Assembly (NCBI GenBank): GCA_963808965.1
Contig: CAWEHU010000030.1
Location: 124,001 to 188,000, forward strand
Reading direction: 5' to 3'
Length of the DNA stretch: 64,000 nucleotides
Origin: CAWEHU01 sp963808965
Lineage (GTDB): Bacteria; Pseudomonadota; Alphaproteobacteria; Acetobacterales; Acetobacteraceae
Shown here: positions 53,792 through 64,000 of the stretch, one piece after another
How positions within the stretch are numbered: the stretch's first letter is position 1
Layout of the letters: every line of letters begins with the position of its first letter
Position numbers and translations under genes: made by a program
Notes under the pieces: generated by a model
What the model was told of the DNA's origin: nothing
What the model saw: only the letters and a program-made list of their open reading frames with translations
The model's database searches: none

Positions 53792-55352
53792 ATGGATACC
53801 GCCATAGCCCGCCCCGAACTCCTGCTGGTGGCCGACGCCGTCGCGCGGGAGAAGTCGATCGACCGGGAGGAAGTGCTCGAAGCGATGGAGCAGGCCATCC
53901 AGAAGGCCGGCCGCGCCAAATACGGTCACGAAAAGGATATCCGCGCGACCATCGACCGCAAGACCGGCGATGTGCGTCTTTCGCGCTGGACCGAGGCGGT
54001 CGAGACGGTGGAGAACGAGGAGACGCAGATCCCCGTCCACATCGCGCGCAAGTTCCGGCCCGAAATCAATATCGGCGAATTCATCGTCGATCCGCTGCCG
54101 CCGATCGATTTCGGCCGCATCGCCGCGCAAACCGCCAAGCAGGTGATCGTGCAGCGGGTGCGCGAATATGAGCGGAAGCGCCAATACGAGGAGTACAAGG
54201 ACCGGGTCGGCGAGATCATCAACGGTGTCGTGAAGCGCACCGAGTATGGCAATCTCATGGTCGATCTCGGCCGCTCGGAGGCGCTGCTGCGGCGCGACGA
54301 GCTGATCCCGCGCGAGAGTTTTCGCAACGGCGATCGCGTGCGCGCCTATATCTACGATGTGCGCGAGGAAGCGCGCGGGCCGCAGATTTTTCTGTCGCGC
54401 ACGCATCCGGCATTCCTCGCCAAGCTGTTCGCCCAGGAAGTGCCGGAAATCTACGACGGCATCATCGAGATCAAGGCGGTGGCGCGCGACCCGGGCAGCC
54501 GCGCCAAGATGGCGGTGATCTCCCGCGATTCCTCGATCGACCCGGTGGGCGCCTGCGTCGGAATGCGCGGCTCGCGCGTGCAGGCCGTGGTGCAGGAGTT
54601 GCAGGGCGAGAAGATCGACATCATTCCGTGGTCGCCGCAAGCCGCCACGTTCGTCGTCAATGCGCTGGCGCCCGCCGAAGTCACCAAGGTCGTGATGGAC
54701 GAGGAGGCCGGACGGGTCGAGGTGGTCGTACCGGACGAGCAGCTATCGCTCGCGATCGGCCGGCGCGGACAGAACGTGCGGCTCGCGAAGTCAGCTCACC
54801 CGCTGGGACATCGACATCCTGACCGAGGCGGAGGAGAGCGAGCGGCGACAGGACGAGTTCCGCCGGCGTAGCGCGCTGTTCGTCGAGGCGCTTGACGTGG
54901 ACGACGTGATCGCGGGCCTGCTCGTGACCGAGGGCTTCACCACCATCGAGGAGCTGGCCTTTACCCCCGAAGAGGAACTCGCGGCCATCGAGGGCTTCGA
55001 CGATCAGGTCGCCGAGGAGCTGATCCGCCGTGCCCAGGCCTTCGTCACGCGGCGGGACAGCGAGCTCACGGAACGGAGCCAGGCGCTCGGGGTGACCGAG
55101 GATGTCGCGGGGATGGAGACGCTCACTCCGGCAATGCTCGTCGCACTCGGCGAGAAGGGCGTGAAGACTCTCGACGACCTCGCCGATCTCGCCTCCGACG
55201 AGCTGATCGAGATCGTCGGGACGGACAACATGGACGAGGCGACGGCGAACGAGGTGATCATGGCGGCGCGCGCCCATTGGTTCGAGGGCGAGGAGGCTGG
55301 GCAGAGCGAGCCGGCTCGGCCCGGCGATCGGCAGGAGGTCCAACACGGCTGA
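53792..55352 (+). CDS. nusA: Transcription termination/antitermination protein NusA, frame broken near 54788
   Basis: NusA is an essential RNA polymerase elongation factor. From ATG 53792 the N-terminal domain (LVADAVAREKSIDREEVLEA), S1 domain (IINGVVKRTEYGNLMVDLGR) and KH1/KH2 domains (DPVGACVGMRGSRVQAVVQE, SLAIGRRGQNVRLA) are intact. The frame then breaks at AA 54788-54789. It resumes with SQLTRWDIDILTEAEESERR and two C-terminal acidic repeats (VDDVIAGLLVTEGFTTIEEL and GMETLTPAMLVALGEKGVKT), ending at 55352. Removing one A gives about 519 residues. Because nusA is essential in bacteria, this break is the strongest single argument that the indels in this window are sequence errors. Confidence 0.93.
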
Positions 55353-56035
55353 AGCCGAGGAGGCCGGGGAGGCCGTCGAGCCCGAAACCGGCCCGCTGCG
55401 CCGTTGCATTCTGACACGCGACCGTTTGCCCAAGGAGCAGATGATCCGCTTCGTCGTCGGCCCCGAACGGGTCATCGTGCCCGATCTGGTCGCAAGGCTG
55501 CCCGGACGGGGAATTTGGTTGAGCGCGCGAGGGGATGTGTTAGAAACCGCACGCGGTCAGGAGATGCTGGCGAGGGCCTTCGCGAGGGCTGCACGTGGCC
55601 CGGTCACGGTGCCTCAGGACTTGGCCGCCGTTCTGCAGGCGGGTCTGGTCCGGCGGATCGGCGAACTTTTAGGGCTTGCCCGGCGGGCCGGGCAGGCTGT
55701 CGCCGGTTTCCAGAAGGCCCGGGAATGGCTGCAGTCCGGCCGCGCTGGTTTGGTGCTGCAAGCGTCGGATGGCAGCGTGGACGAACGCGCCCGCTTCCTG
55801 TCGGGAGCGAGCGCGCGGGCGGAAGGATCGGGGGGATCGGTGCCCGTATTGGTGCCGTTGAGCGCGTCGGCGCTGGGGGCGGTGTTCGGCCGTGACCATG
55901 TGGTGCACGTGGCGGTCGCAGGGGGCCGATTGAGCAATGCGATCGTGAATGAAACGAGGCGGCTGTCCGGCATCGCAGGGCAGGACGGAACGAAGGCCGC
56001 CGAACCAGGGCCGGGCAAAACGAGCGGACGGGTGA

Positions 56036-56043
<8 letters not shown>
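55345..56043 (+). CDS. YlxR/DUF448 nucleic-acid-binding protein fused to an L7Ae-like domain
   Basis: The N-terminal YlxR domain carries LRRCILTRDRLPKEQMIRFV and LPGRGIWLSARGDVLETA. The C-terminal part (VRRIGELLGLARRAGQAVAG to VNETRRLSGIAG) resembles the L7Ae/ribosomal L30e-like RNA-binding fold, a fusion common in alphaproteobacteria. No ATG, GTG or TTG lies in frame before the YlxR signature: the first is TTG 55426, inside the motif. A perfect AGGAGG at 55333-55338 instead places ACG 55345 as the start, giving 232 residues and overlapping nusA by 8 bases. Either a genuine ACG start or a T-to-C error is implied. YlxR relatives bind RNase P or nucleic acid; the operon position suggests an RNA role. 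Confidence 0.82.
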
Positions 56044-58671
<2,628 letters not shown>

Positions 58672-58675
<4 letters not shown>

Positions 58676-59052
58676 AGAAGGAGTTGCGCGGGCCGACTCA
58701 ACGCCAGCTTCGAGTTGCCGAGGAGATCCGCCACGTTCTTGCCGGCGTGTTCGGCCGCGGCGAGATGCACGATCCGGAGCTCGCGGGCGAGCTGATCACC
58801 GTGACCGAGGTGCGGATCGGCCCGGATCTGAAGCACGCCACGGCGTTCGTGTCCCGGCTCGGGCGGTCCGATATCGACGCGCTGCTGCCGGCGCTGAAGC
58901 GTGCGACGCCGTTCCTGCGTGCGCAGGTCGCCCATGCTTTACGGCTGAAATTCGCCCCGGATCTGTCCTTCCAGCCGGACCACGCGCTCGAACAGGCGAT
59001 GAAAATCAGCGAGCTACTCCATTCGCCGCGAGTGGAGCGGGATCTGAAGTAG
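58672..59052 (+). CDS. rbfA: Ribosome-binding factor A
   Basis: RbfA helps process 16S rRNA and mature the 30S subunit. The 126-residue protein has the type II KH-like fold with TQRQLRVAEEIRHVLAGVF, ELITVTEVRIGPDLKHATAF, VSRLGRSDIDALLPALKRAT and LRAQVAHALRLKFAPDLSFQ, all typical. The start is TTG 58672, whose last two bases form the start of the infB stop (TTGA overlap), so translation is coupled. It is the last gene of the rimP operon here; truB and rpsO, often next, are absent and the following gene is on the other strand. Confidence 0.92.
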
Positions 59053-59087
59053 CTGGCGCCCAAGCAAAGGCGGGTCGTGAAACCGCT

Positions 59088-59756
59088 CTAAAAATCCAAA
59101 TCCGCGTAATGTTCCGGCGGGGTCACGCCGGGCACCCGGTCGGCGAGCACGCTGCGAAAACAGGGCCGCGATTTCATGCGCGCGTACCAATCCCGCGCCG
59201 ATGGGGAGACGCTCCAATCCACGTCGCCCACGAAATCGAGCGCGGAAAGATGCGCGGCGGCGGCGAAATCCGCGAGGGAGAGGTGAGCGCCCCCGAGCCA
59301 TTTGCGGTTCTCGGCGAGCCAGCCGATATACTGCAAATGGTCCTTCATCGCCGCGTAGCCGACCCGAATCGCCGCCGCGTTCGGCTCGCCGCGGCCAACC
59401 AGGCGCTTGAGGAATTTCTCGCCCACGAGGTTGCGGGTCACTTCCTGCGCGAACTTCCCGTCGAACCAGGCGACCAGCCGCCGAATCTCGACCCGCTCCG
59501 CGAGAGTGCGGCCTAGCAGCGGCGTGTCCGGATACGCCTCCTCGAGATATTCGCAGATCACGCCCGAATCCGGCACGGCGAGGCCGTTATCCTCGACCAG
59601 CGTGGGGACGGTGCCGGCTGGGTTCAGCTCCAGATATTCGGCCCGGCGCTCCCATACCTTCTCGAGCCGCAGCTCGAACGGGAGCCGCTTTTCGGAGAGG
59701 ACCAGGCGAATCTTGCGCGAGAACGGCGAAAGCGGGAGATGGTAGAGGTAGCGCAT
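59088..59756 (-). CDS. Glutathione S-transferase family protein
   Basis: This 222-residue enzyme has an N-terminal thioredoxin-like domain: YHLPLSPFSRKIRLVLSEKR with a Ser-Pro-Phe-Ser active-site region, LNPAGTVPTLVEDNGLAVPD including the cis-Pro before TL and the gamma-glutamyl-binding segment PDSGVICEYLEEAYPD. An all-helical C-terminal domain (GGAHLSLADFAAAAHLSALD) follows. ATG 59756 is used; an in-frame GTG or ATG further upstream adds only polar residues. The family detoxifies electrophiles or acts as an isomerase. It is convergent with rbfA and downstream of gltB on the same strand. Confidence 0.9.
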   Translation of the reverse strand: MRYLYHLPLSPFSRKIRLVLSEKRLPFELRLEKVWERRAEYLELNPAGTVPTLVEDNGLAVPDSGVICEYLEEAYPDTPLLGRTLAERVEIRRLVAWFDGKFAQEVTRNLVGEKFLKRLVGRGEPNAAAIRVGYAAMKDHLQYIGWLAENRKWLGGAHLSLADFAAAAHLSALDFVGDVDWSVSPSARDWYARMKSRPCFRSVLADRVPGVTPPEHYADLDF

Positions 59757-59831
59757 CGCTTGTGTTATCGCATCACGATCGCGTCTCGCCAATACATCGT
59801 GCGCGCCGACCGGATCTCGGGTTTCGTCTCC

Positions 59832-62800
59832 TCAGGCGCGCAGCGCCGCCGCAGCCGGCTCGGCGAGCGGCACCGGCAGGTATTTCACGTACTCCTTGGG
59901 TACGATCTGCCACATATGCGGCAATGCGCGGTCCCAATCATGCAGCAGCCGCGCGGCGTAGCGGCTGGACGTCTCCGCTACATGTGTAGTCACCAGCGCG
60001 TGCAGAGCCCGCTCCCAGTGCGGATGCGCCAGCCGCTGCCAGATCAGCGTGTCGGGATTGACCCGCATCGTGAACAGGTCGTCCGGGTCGTACAAGAACG
60101 CCATCCCGCCGGTGAAGCCCGCGCCGAAATTGTCGCCCACCGGCCCCAGAATCACCACCGTTCCGCCCGTCATGTATTCGCACGCGTTGGAGCCGCAGCC
60201 TTCGATGACCGCGTCCGCGCCGGAATTGCGTACCGCGAAACGCTCGCCTGCCTGACCCGCCGCGAACAACGCGCCTGCTGTCGCTCCGTACAGCACCGTG
60301 TTGCCGATAATGGTGTTCTCGTTGCTGCGCAGCGTCGTCGAAGGCGGCGGCCGCACGACGATCGTCGCGCCCGAGAGACCTTTTCCGACATAGTCGTTCG
60401 CGTCGCCCAAAACTTCCAGCTTCAGTCCCTGCACCGCGAAGGCGCCGAGCGACTGGCCGGCCGAGCCGCGCAGCCGCACGGCCAAATGTCCCGCTTGCAG
60501 CCCGGCCATCCCGAACCGCCGGGTGATTCTCGATGAAATCTTCGTGCCGATCGCCCGGTGGGTGTTCCGGATGGTGTACTGGAGCTGCATCTTCTCGCCC
60601 CGATCGAACAACGGGGCGGCATCGGCGATCATCTGTGCATCCAGCGTCTCCGGCACCTCGTTGCGGCCGCTCAGGGTGCAATACCGCGCATACGGTCCCG
60701 GATCGGCCTGCGCCATCAGCGGGTTGAGGTCGAGATCGTCCAGCAGTTCGGAGCCTCGGCTGACCTGATGCAACAGGTCGGTGCGCCCGATCACCTCCGC
60801 GAGCGTCCGTACGCCGAGGGAGGCAAGGATGTTGCGCACATCCTCGGCGATGAACGAGAAAAGATTGATGACCTTCTCCGGCGAGCCCTCGAACTTCGCG
60901 CGCAGCTTCTCGTCTTGCGTGCAGACCCCGACCGGGCAGGTATTCGAGTGGCACTGCCGCACCATGATGCAGCCCATCGCGACGAGACTCGCCGTACCGA
61001 TGCCGAACTCTTCGGCGCCGAGCATCGCCGCGATCACCACGTCGCGCCCGGTCTTGATCCCGCCGTCGGTGCGCAGCGTGACGCGGTGCCGCAGTCGGTT
61101 GAGCATCAGCACCTGATGCGCCTCGGATAGGCCCATCTCCCAGGGCAGGCCCGCGTATTTGATCGAGCTTTGCGGACTTGCGCCGGTGCCGCCGACATGA
61201 CCGGAAATCAGGATCGCGTCGGCCTTCGCCTTCGCCACGCCCGCCGCGATCGTGCCGATGCCGCTGCGCGCCACGAGCTTCACGCAGACCGACGCATCGG
61301 GATTGATCTGCTTGAGGTCGTAGATGAGCTGAGCGAGATCCTCGATCGAATAGATGTCGTGATGCGGCGGCGGGCTGATGAGCATGACCCCCGGCGTCGA
61401 ATGCCGCAATTTCGCGATCAGGGCGCTGACCTTGAAGCCGGGCAACTGGCCACCTTCGCCCGGCTTGGCGCCCTGCGCGATCTTGATCTCGATTTCCCGG
61501 CAATTGTTCAGGTATTCCGCGGTCACGCCGAAGCGACCCGACGCGATCTGCTTGATCGCCGACGAGGCATTGTCCCCGTTCGGCCGGGGTTTGGCGCGGA
61601 CCGGATCCTCGCCGCCCTCGCCGCTGTCGGAGCGCGCGCCGATCCGGTTCATCGCGATCGAAAGCGTCTCGTGCGCCTCGGGGCTGAGCGCGCCCAGCGA
61701 GATGCCCGGCGCCACCAGCCGCTTGCGGATCTCGGTGATGCTTTCGACCTCGTCGACCGAGATCGGCTTGCAGAGATCGAGGCGGAAGTCGAGCAGGTCG
61801 CGCAACGCGATCGGCGGTAGCCGGCGCACCGCTTCCGCGTAGCGATGATATGCGGCGTAACTGTCGGTCGCCACCGCGGTTTGCAACGTGTGGATGAGGT
61901 TGCCCTCGAACCCATGCGCCTCGCCGCGCCGGCGCAGTTTGTAGATGCCGCCGACCGGCAGCGTGACCGTGTCCGCGCCCCAGGCCGCCTCGTGCAGCTC
62001 CAGCACCTTGCGCGCGACGCCGGAGAGACCGATGCCGGAGATGCGGGACTGCATGCCGGGGAAGAACTCGGCTACCAGGGCGCGCGACAGGCCGATCGCC
62101 TCGAAGCTGTAGCCGCCGCGATAGGAGGAAATCACCGAGATGCCCATTTTGGACATCACCTTGAGCAGCCCCTTGTCGACCGCCTTCTTGTATCGCTGTA
62201 TCGCGGCCTTGAGCGTGATGTCGCCGAACAATCCGCGCCGGTGCCTGTCCGCGATAGTTTCTTGCGCCAGATAGGCGTTCACGGTGGTCGCGCCGACGCC
62301 GATCAGCACGGCGAAATAATGCACGTCCATGCACTCGGCCGAGCGGACATTGAGGCTCGTGAAGGTGCGCAAGGATTGACGCACCAGATGCGTGTGCACG
62401 CCGCCCGCGGCGAGAATCATCGGGATCGGCGCCCGCTCCGGACCATCATTCTCGTCGGTCAGGATTACGTGCGTGCAGCCGGCCCGCACGCCTTCCTCAG
62501 CCTCCCGCCGGATGCGCTCGAGCGCGGCGCGCAGCCCGGCTTCGCCTTCGGCGGCGGGGAAGGTGCAGTCCACCACGCAAGCGGAACCGCCCATGAACTC
62601 GCGCATGGCGGCGAACTCGGCGTTCGAGAGCACCGGGCTTTCGAGTTGCAGCAGGTCGCACTGGCTCGCATCCTCGTCCAGCACGTTGCCGAGATTGCCG
62701 AGCCGGGTCTTCAGCGTCATGACGCGGGTTTCGCGCAGGCTGTCGATCGGCGGGTTCGTCACCTGACTGAACGCTTGCCGGAAGTAGTGGTGCAGGCCGC

Positions 62801-64000
62801 GATAGCGGGTAGACAACACCGCGATCGGCGTGTCGTCTCCCATGCTGCCGACCGCCTCTTGCCCCTCCTCCACCATCGGGTGGAGAATCATCTCCAGTTC
62901 CTCGAGCGTGAAGCCGACCGCGAGCTGGCGCCGCCGGAGCTCCTCTCCTTCGTACAGCACCGGCTCCGGCGCATCGGTCTTCACGATGCTGTCGATCTGC
63001 ACGATGCGCTTGGTCCAGTCACCGAAGGAATGCCGCGCGGCAAGCGTGTCTTTCAGCTGCTCGTCGCGGTAGAAGCGCGAGGATTCCAGATCGACGCCGA
63101 TTGTCTGGCCCGGACCGACGCGGCCTTTCTCGGCGACATTGTCCCCGTTCAGCTTCACCATGCCGGTCTCGGAGCCGACGATCAGCATCGCGTCGTTGGT
63201 GACGGTGTAGCGGAGCGGGCGGAGGCCGTTGCGGTCGAGACCCGCGATCACCCAACGCCCGTCGGTCGCGGCGATCGCCGCCGGCCCATCCCAGGGCTCC
63301 ATGACCGCATTGCAATAGAGGAACAGGTCCCGGTGCGCCTTCGGCATGGTCGCATCGTTGCCGATGCTCGGCGGAATCATCAGCGCCTTGGCCATCGGCG
63401 CATCGCGCCCGCCGCGTACCAACAGCTCGAACACGTTATCGAGCGTCGCGGTATCGGAGCCGCCGGCCTGCACCACGGGTTTGATATCATCGACGAACGC
63501 CCCGAGCGCGCCGCTCGCGAGCCGCGTCTCGTGGCTCTTCATCCAGTTGATATTGCCGGTGACGGTATTGATCTCGCCGTTATGCGCGAGCATCCGGAAC
63601 GGCTGCGCCAGCCGCCAGGTCGGGAAGGTGTTGGTGGAATAGCGCTGGTGATAGATCGCGAAGCGCGAGACGAAGCGCGGATCGAGCAGGTCGGGATAAA
63701 ACAGGCTCAGGCTCTCGGCCAGGAACATCCCCTTGTAGATGATCGAGCGGGAGGACAGCGAGCAGAAGTAGAGATCCGGGATCTGCGCCGCGATCGCCTG
63801 CTTCTCGATCCGGCGGCGGATCACGTACAGGTCGCGCTCGAACTCGTCGTCGCCGGAACCCTTCGGGTTCCAGATCATGATCTGCTCGATCTCGGGCCGC
63901 GTCGCGTTGGCCTTCTCGCCGATGCACTCGACATTGATAGGCACCTGCCGCCAGCCGTAGATCGCGTATCCGAAATTCAGGATCTCGGTCTCGACGATCT
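59832..64000 (-). CDS. gltB: Glutamate synthase large subunit, 5' end outside window
   Basis: The NADPH-dependent glutamate synthase alpha chain makes glutamate from glutamine and 2-oxoglutarate. About 1389 residues are visible, beginning in VETEILNFGYAIYGWRQVP. The N-terminal amidotransferase (with its catalytic Cys1) starts beyond the right edge; its later part reads AIYHQRYSTNTFPTWRLAQP and MLAHNGEINTVTGNINWMKS. The central domain (DMHYFAVLIGVGATTVNAYL in outline), FMN synthase domain (RSDSGEGGEDP, LVARSGIGTIAAGVAKAKAD, ISGHVGGTGASPQSSIKYAG), the 3Fe-4S cysteines in CIMVRQCHSNTCPVGVCTQD and the C-terminal GXGXG beta-helix (AFAVQGLKLEVLGDANDYVG) are all intact. The frame is continuous; gltD is not downstream and may lie upstream, outside the window. 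Confidence 0.96.
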   Translation of the reverse strand, partial: IVETEILNFGYAIYGWRQVPINVECIGEKANATRPEIEQIMIWNPKGSGDDEFERDLYVIRRRIEKQAIAAQIPDLYFCSLSSRSIIYKGMFLAESLSLFYPDLLDPRFVSRFAIYHQRYSTNTFPTWRLAQPFRMLAHNGEINTVTGNINWMKSHETRLASGALGAFVDDIKPVVQAGGSDTATLDNVFELLVRGGRDAPMAKALMIPPSIGNDATMPKAHRDLFLYCNAVMEPWDGPAAIAATDGRWVIAGLDRNGLRPLRYTVTNDAMLIVGSETGMVKLNGDNVAEKGRVGPGQTIGVDLESSRFYRDEQLKDTLAARHSFGDWTKRIVQIDSIVKTDAPEPVLYEGEELRRRQLAVGFTLEELEMILHPMVEEGQEAVGSMGDDTPIAVLSTRYRGLHHYFRQAFSQVTNPPIDSLRETRVMTLKTRLGNLGNVLDEDASQCDLLQLESPVLSNAEFAAMREFMGGSACVVDCTFPAAEGEAGLRAALERIRREAEEGVRAGCTHVILTDENDGPERAPIPMILAAGGVHTHLVRQSLRTFTSLNVRSAECMDVHYFAVLIGVGATTVNAYLAQETIADRHRRGLFGDITLKAAIQRYKKAVDKGLLKVMSKMGISVISSYRGGYSFEAIGLSRALVAEFFPGMQSRISGIGLSGVARKVLELHEAAWGADTVTLPVGGIYKLRRRGEAHGFEGNLIHTLQTAVATDSYAAYHRYAEAVRRLPPIALRDLLDFRLDLCKPISVDEVESITEIRKRLVAPGISLGALSPEAHETLSIAMNRIGARSDSGEGGEDPVRAKPRPNGDNASSAIKQIASGRFGVTAEYLNNCREIEIKIAQGAKPGEGGQLPGFKVSALIAKLRHSTPGVMLISPPPHHDIYSIEDLAQLIYDLKQINPDASVCVKLVARSGIGTIAAGVAKAKADAILISGHVGGTGASPQSSIKYAGLPWEMGLSEAHQVLMLNRLRHRVTLRTDGGIKTGRDVVIAAMLGAEEFGIGTASLVAMGCIMVRQCHSNTCPVGVCTQDEKLRAKFEGSPEKVINLFSFIAEDVRNILASLGVRTLAEVIGRTDLLHQVSRGSELLDDLDLNPLMAQADPGPYARYCTLSGRNEVPETLDAQMIADAAPLFDRGEKMQLQYTIRNTHRAIGTKISSRITRRFGMAGLQAGHLAVRLRGSAGQSLGAFAVQGLKLEVLGDANDYVGKGLSGATIVVRPPPSTTLRSNENTIIGNTVLYGATAGALFAAGQAGERFAVRNSGADAVIEGCGSNACEYMTGGTVVILGPVGDNFGAGFTGGMAFLYDPDDLFTMRVNPDTLIWQRLAHPHWERALHALVTTHVAETSSRYAARLLHDWDRALPHMWQIVPKEYVKYLPVPLAEPAAAALRA

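Overview
The window is GC-rich with strong third-position G/C bias. It carries the rimP-nusA-ylxR-infB-rbfA operon, a full-length gltB reading frame that runs off the right edge, cydDC, recQ and many acyl-CoA catabolic genes. This fits an alphaproteobacterium, probably Rhodospirillales and possibly Acetobacteraceae. That placement is inferred from gene content and composition, not from a marker comparison.

Layout. 1-1805: quinone oxidoreductase (cut by the left edge), Ogt-type alkyltransferase and Maf pyrophosphatase. 2150-9799 (minus): a tightly overlapping catabolic operon of MarR regulator, HMG-CoA-lyase-like enzyme, two enoyl-CoA hydratases, CaiB/BaiF CoA-transferase, acyl-CoA synthetase, nitronate monooxygenase and alpha/beta hydrolase. 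Divergent from it (9940-12613, plus) are an MFS permease and protocatechuate 3,4-dioxygenase (pcaHG). Matching inverted repeats at both promoters suggest MarR controls both arms. 12570-17415: an FAD/Fe-S dehydrogenase, a PaaG-like isomerase and small secreted proteins. 17542-23230: cydDC, an OmpA-like lipoprotein and recQ. 23249-31095 (minus): an RND adaptor and pump, a DUF4436-like membrane protein and an orphan molybdopterin oxidase subunit. 31274-35856 (minus): aldo/keto reductase, a DUF3072 protein, an ECF sigma/anti-sigma pair and AsmA. 36642-44198 (plus): an FkbH-like loader, VOC protein, acyl carrier protein, MBOAT, acyltransferase-3, SGNH-like protein and TylF methyltransferase, facing a radical SAM gene. 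I read this as a Dlt-like cross-membrane acylation system with an unusual, possibly glyceryl-derived donor. 45283-50286: a membrane protein, lipoprotein and lytic transglycosylase operon, divergent from another unknown membrane protein. 50327-50693: clustered palindromes and tandem repeats. 50725-53040: a hybrid histidine kinase. 53170-59052: the rimP operon behind an attenuator-like terminator. 59088-64000: a glutathione transferase and gltB.

Data quality. Thirteen genes, including the essential nusA, are split by one or two single-base indels (16 in all; 14 read as an extra base and 2 as a missing base), mostly at short homopolymers. Reading across each indel restores a full-length family member. 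I therefore treat them as one gene each with probable sequence errors, not as decayed genes.
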